The notes under the pieces: generated by a model
Told to the model about the DNA's origin: nothing
Seen by the model: the letters and a program-made list of their open reading frames with translations, nothing else
Databases searched by the model: none
Assembly: GCA_948760655.1 (NCBI GenBank)
Contig: CAQBKK010000055.1
Coordinates: 1-6,070, forward strand
Length of the DNA: 6,070 nucleotides
Reading direction: 5' to 3'
Source: an uncultured Bacilli bacterium
GTDB lineage: Bacteria > Bacillota_I > Bacilli_A > RF39 > UBA660
Translations under genes and position numbers: made by a program
Shown: piece by piece, positions 5,306-6,070 of the stretch
Numbering within the stretch: the stretch's first letter is position 1
Layout of the letters: every line of letters starts with the position of its first letter

Positions 5306-6070
5306 TTATTTCAATAAAGACGGATCAAAATCAATGTTGTTTTTTTCTAAACAGTAAATAACTCTAATCAGTTTTTTACAAACATGAGATAAAGCAACTC
5401 TATGACATTTACCTTCAGAGCGTTTCTTAAGGTAATAATCATAAAACTGAGGTGAATATCTTAGAATAATCATTGCAGTATTCATGAGTGTATATCTAAG
5501 ATGTCCTGAACCATGTTTCACCATCTTACCATTAGTTTCTAATGTGCCAGATTGGATAATGCCAGGTTCAAGACCAGCAAAAGCTAACATTTTATTAGGA
5601 GAGGAGAAATTTTTAATATCCCCATATTCAGATAAAATAGTAGCAACAGAAATTTCACCTAAACCTGGAATGGTTAACATTTTAGGATTAAGATCTTTGA
5701 TAATTGTAGAAATTTGTTTATCTATTGGAACGATTTTATCATTAAAATCATGAATGATAGAAACATAAGTAGAAATAAGTAAATCGGAATTATCATCATG
5801 ATAACCAACTGATTCTTTAGCAAGTTCTTTTAACTTAGCAAATTTGGCATAAGAAAATTTACCATGAGAATAACTTCTAATAGAATCATAATCTTTCATT
5901 AAAGATATGTGAGTAGTATTTTTATATTTTTCTAAAATATAAAGTAAAGTCCCTGAAATTTTATTATTAAAAAAAGGCTTTAATTCAGGAAAAGACTTGT
6001 CTAACTCATTAGTTAACAATACTTCAAATTTGCTTCGTTCTTTAATGAATTGTTCTCTACTTCTGCATAG
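5306..6070 (-). CDS. IS110-family transposase/recombinase, C-terminal 254 residues (N-terminus outside window)
   Basis: IS110 recombinases are DEDD enzymes that move circular intermediates guided by a structured bridge RNA. The frame is open to the window edge at 6070 and stops at TAA (5308-5306). A TTG at 6019 is not the real start, because the reading frame continues upstream with family-like sequence (LCRSREQFIKERSKFEV). The visible part holds a coiled-coil-like helical region (about 1-120). It is followed by the Transposase_20 domain: a helix-hairpin-helix segment IPGLGEISVATILSEYGDI (134-152), AFAGLEPGIIQSG (163-175) and KHGSGHLR (185-192), where Ser188 is the expected catalytic serine. 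The DEDD (RuvC-like) domain, roughly 130-170 residues, is missing only because of the window edge. No frameshift or stop is seen, so the element may be intact. It faces the abgT operon tail to tail. Confidence 0.92.
   Translation of the reverse strand, partial: LCRSREQFIKERSKFEVLLTNELDKSFPELKPFFNNKISGTLLYILEKYKNTTHISLMKDYDSIRSYSHGKFSYAKFAKLKELAKESVGYHDDNSDLLISTYVSIIHDFNDKIVPIDKQISTIIKDLNPKMLTIPGLGEISVATILSEYGDIKNFSSPNKMLAFAGLEPGIIQSGTLETNGKMVKHGSGHLRYTLMNTAMIILRYSPQFYDYYLKKRSEGKCHRVALSHVCKKLIRVIYCLEKNNIDFDPSLLK

Larger units (their letters stand above)
5257..6070 (-). mobile_element. IS110-family insertion sequence, 3' part (partial)
   Basis: The element is recognised from its transposase, which runs off the right edge. 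The left limit given here is only the terminator after the transposase. The true end could lie anywhere between about 5195 and 5305, because IS110-family elements usually lack terminal inverted repeats and leave no clear target duplications, and none is visible. The bridge (seeker) RNA of IS110-group elements lies in the non-coding end before the transposase, which would be outside the window. In IS1111-group elements it lies after the gene, which would place it in 5195-5305. The subgroup cannot be decided from the visible part. Confidence 0.7.

Noticed and set aside
6017..6019. TTG as the start of the transposase
   Set aside because: The frame stays open to the window edge, with residues typical of IS110 proteins, so the true start lies outside the window.

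Overview
The window reads as a piece of chromosome from a low-GC Bacillota or Mycoplasmatota-like bacterium, probably a gut or host-associated Bacilli/Erysipelotrichia-type lineage. The basis is strong A+T richness, AGGAGG-type ribosome binding sites, Soj/Spo0J-type partition genes and a DUF951 gene. Tryptophan is read from TGG and no frame needs TGA as a sense codon, so the standard bacterial code fits. The species cannot be fixed from this sequence.

Layout. Positions 1-80 hold the last 25 codons of a gene entering from the left, closed by a long hairpin terminator at 113-163. A 271-base non-coding stretch follows, with a 17-base near-palindrome at 356-372. Next is a 166-residue protein of unknown function (435-935). 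A good extended -10 promoter (925-953) overlaps its end and launches the core of the window: parA, parB, an MscS-type channel, a DUF951 protein and an AbgT-family transporter, all on the plus strand from 989 to 5185. The five genes overlap or abut (11-base overlap, 0-base gap, 17-base overlap, 14-base overlap), so they very likely form one translationally coupled operon. After AbgT come a strong ribosome-binding-like sequence with no gene behind it, a bidirectional terminator and a minus-strand terminator. The right end is the 3' part of an IS110-family transposase running leftward and cut by the window edge.

How the genes fit together. ParA (Soj) and ParB (Spo0J) are the chromosome partition and origin-organising pair. 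ParA followed by ParB, MscS and DUF951 is, as I recall, an origin-proximal arrangement of Firmicutes, often continuing into ychF. This supports a chromosomal locus rather than a plasmid. Here the ychF position is taken by AbgT and then an IS110 element, and the gene before parA is an orphan instead of rsmG or noc. The edges of a conserved cluster therefore appear rearranged.

No CRISPR array, rRNA, tRNA, replication origin, canonical parS site or recognisable defence system was found. The most useful leads are the orphan 166-residue protein with its palindrome, the AbgT gene locked into the partition operon, and the IS110 end.
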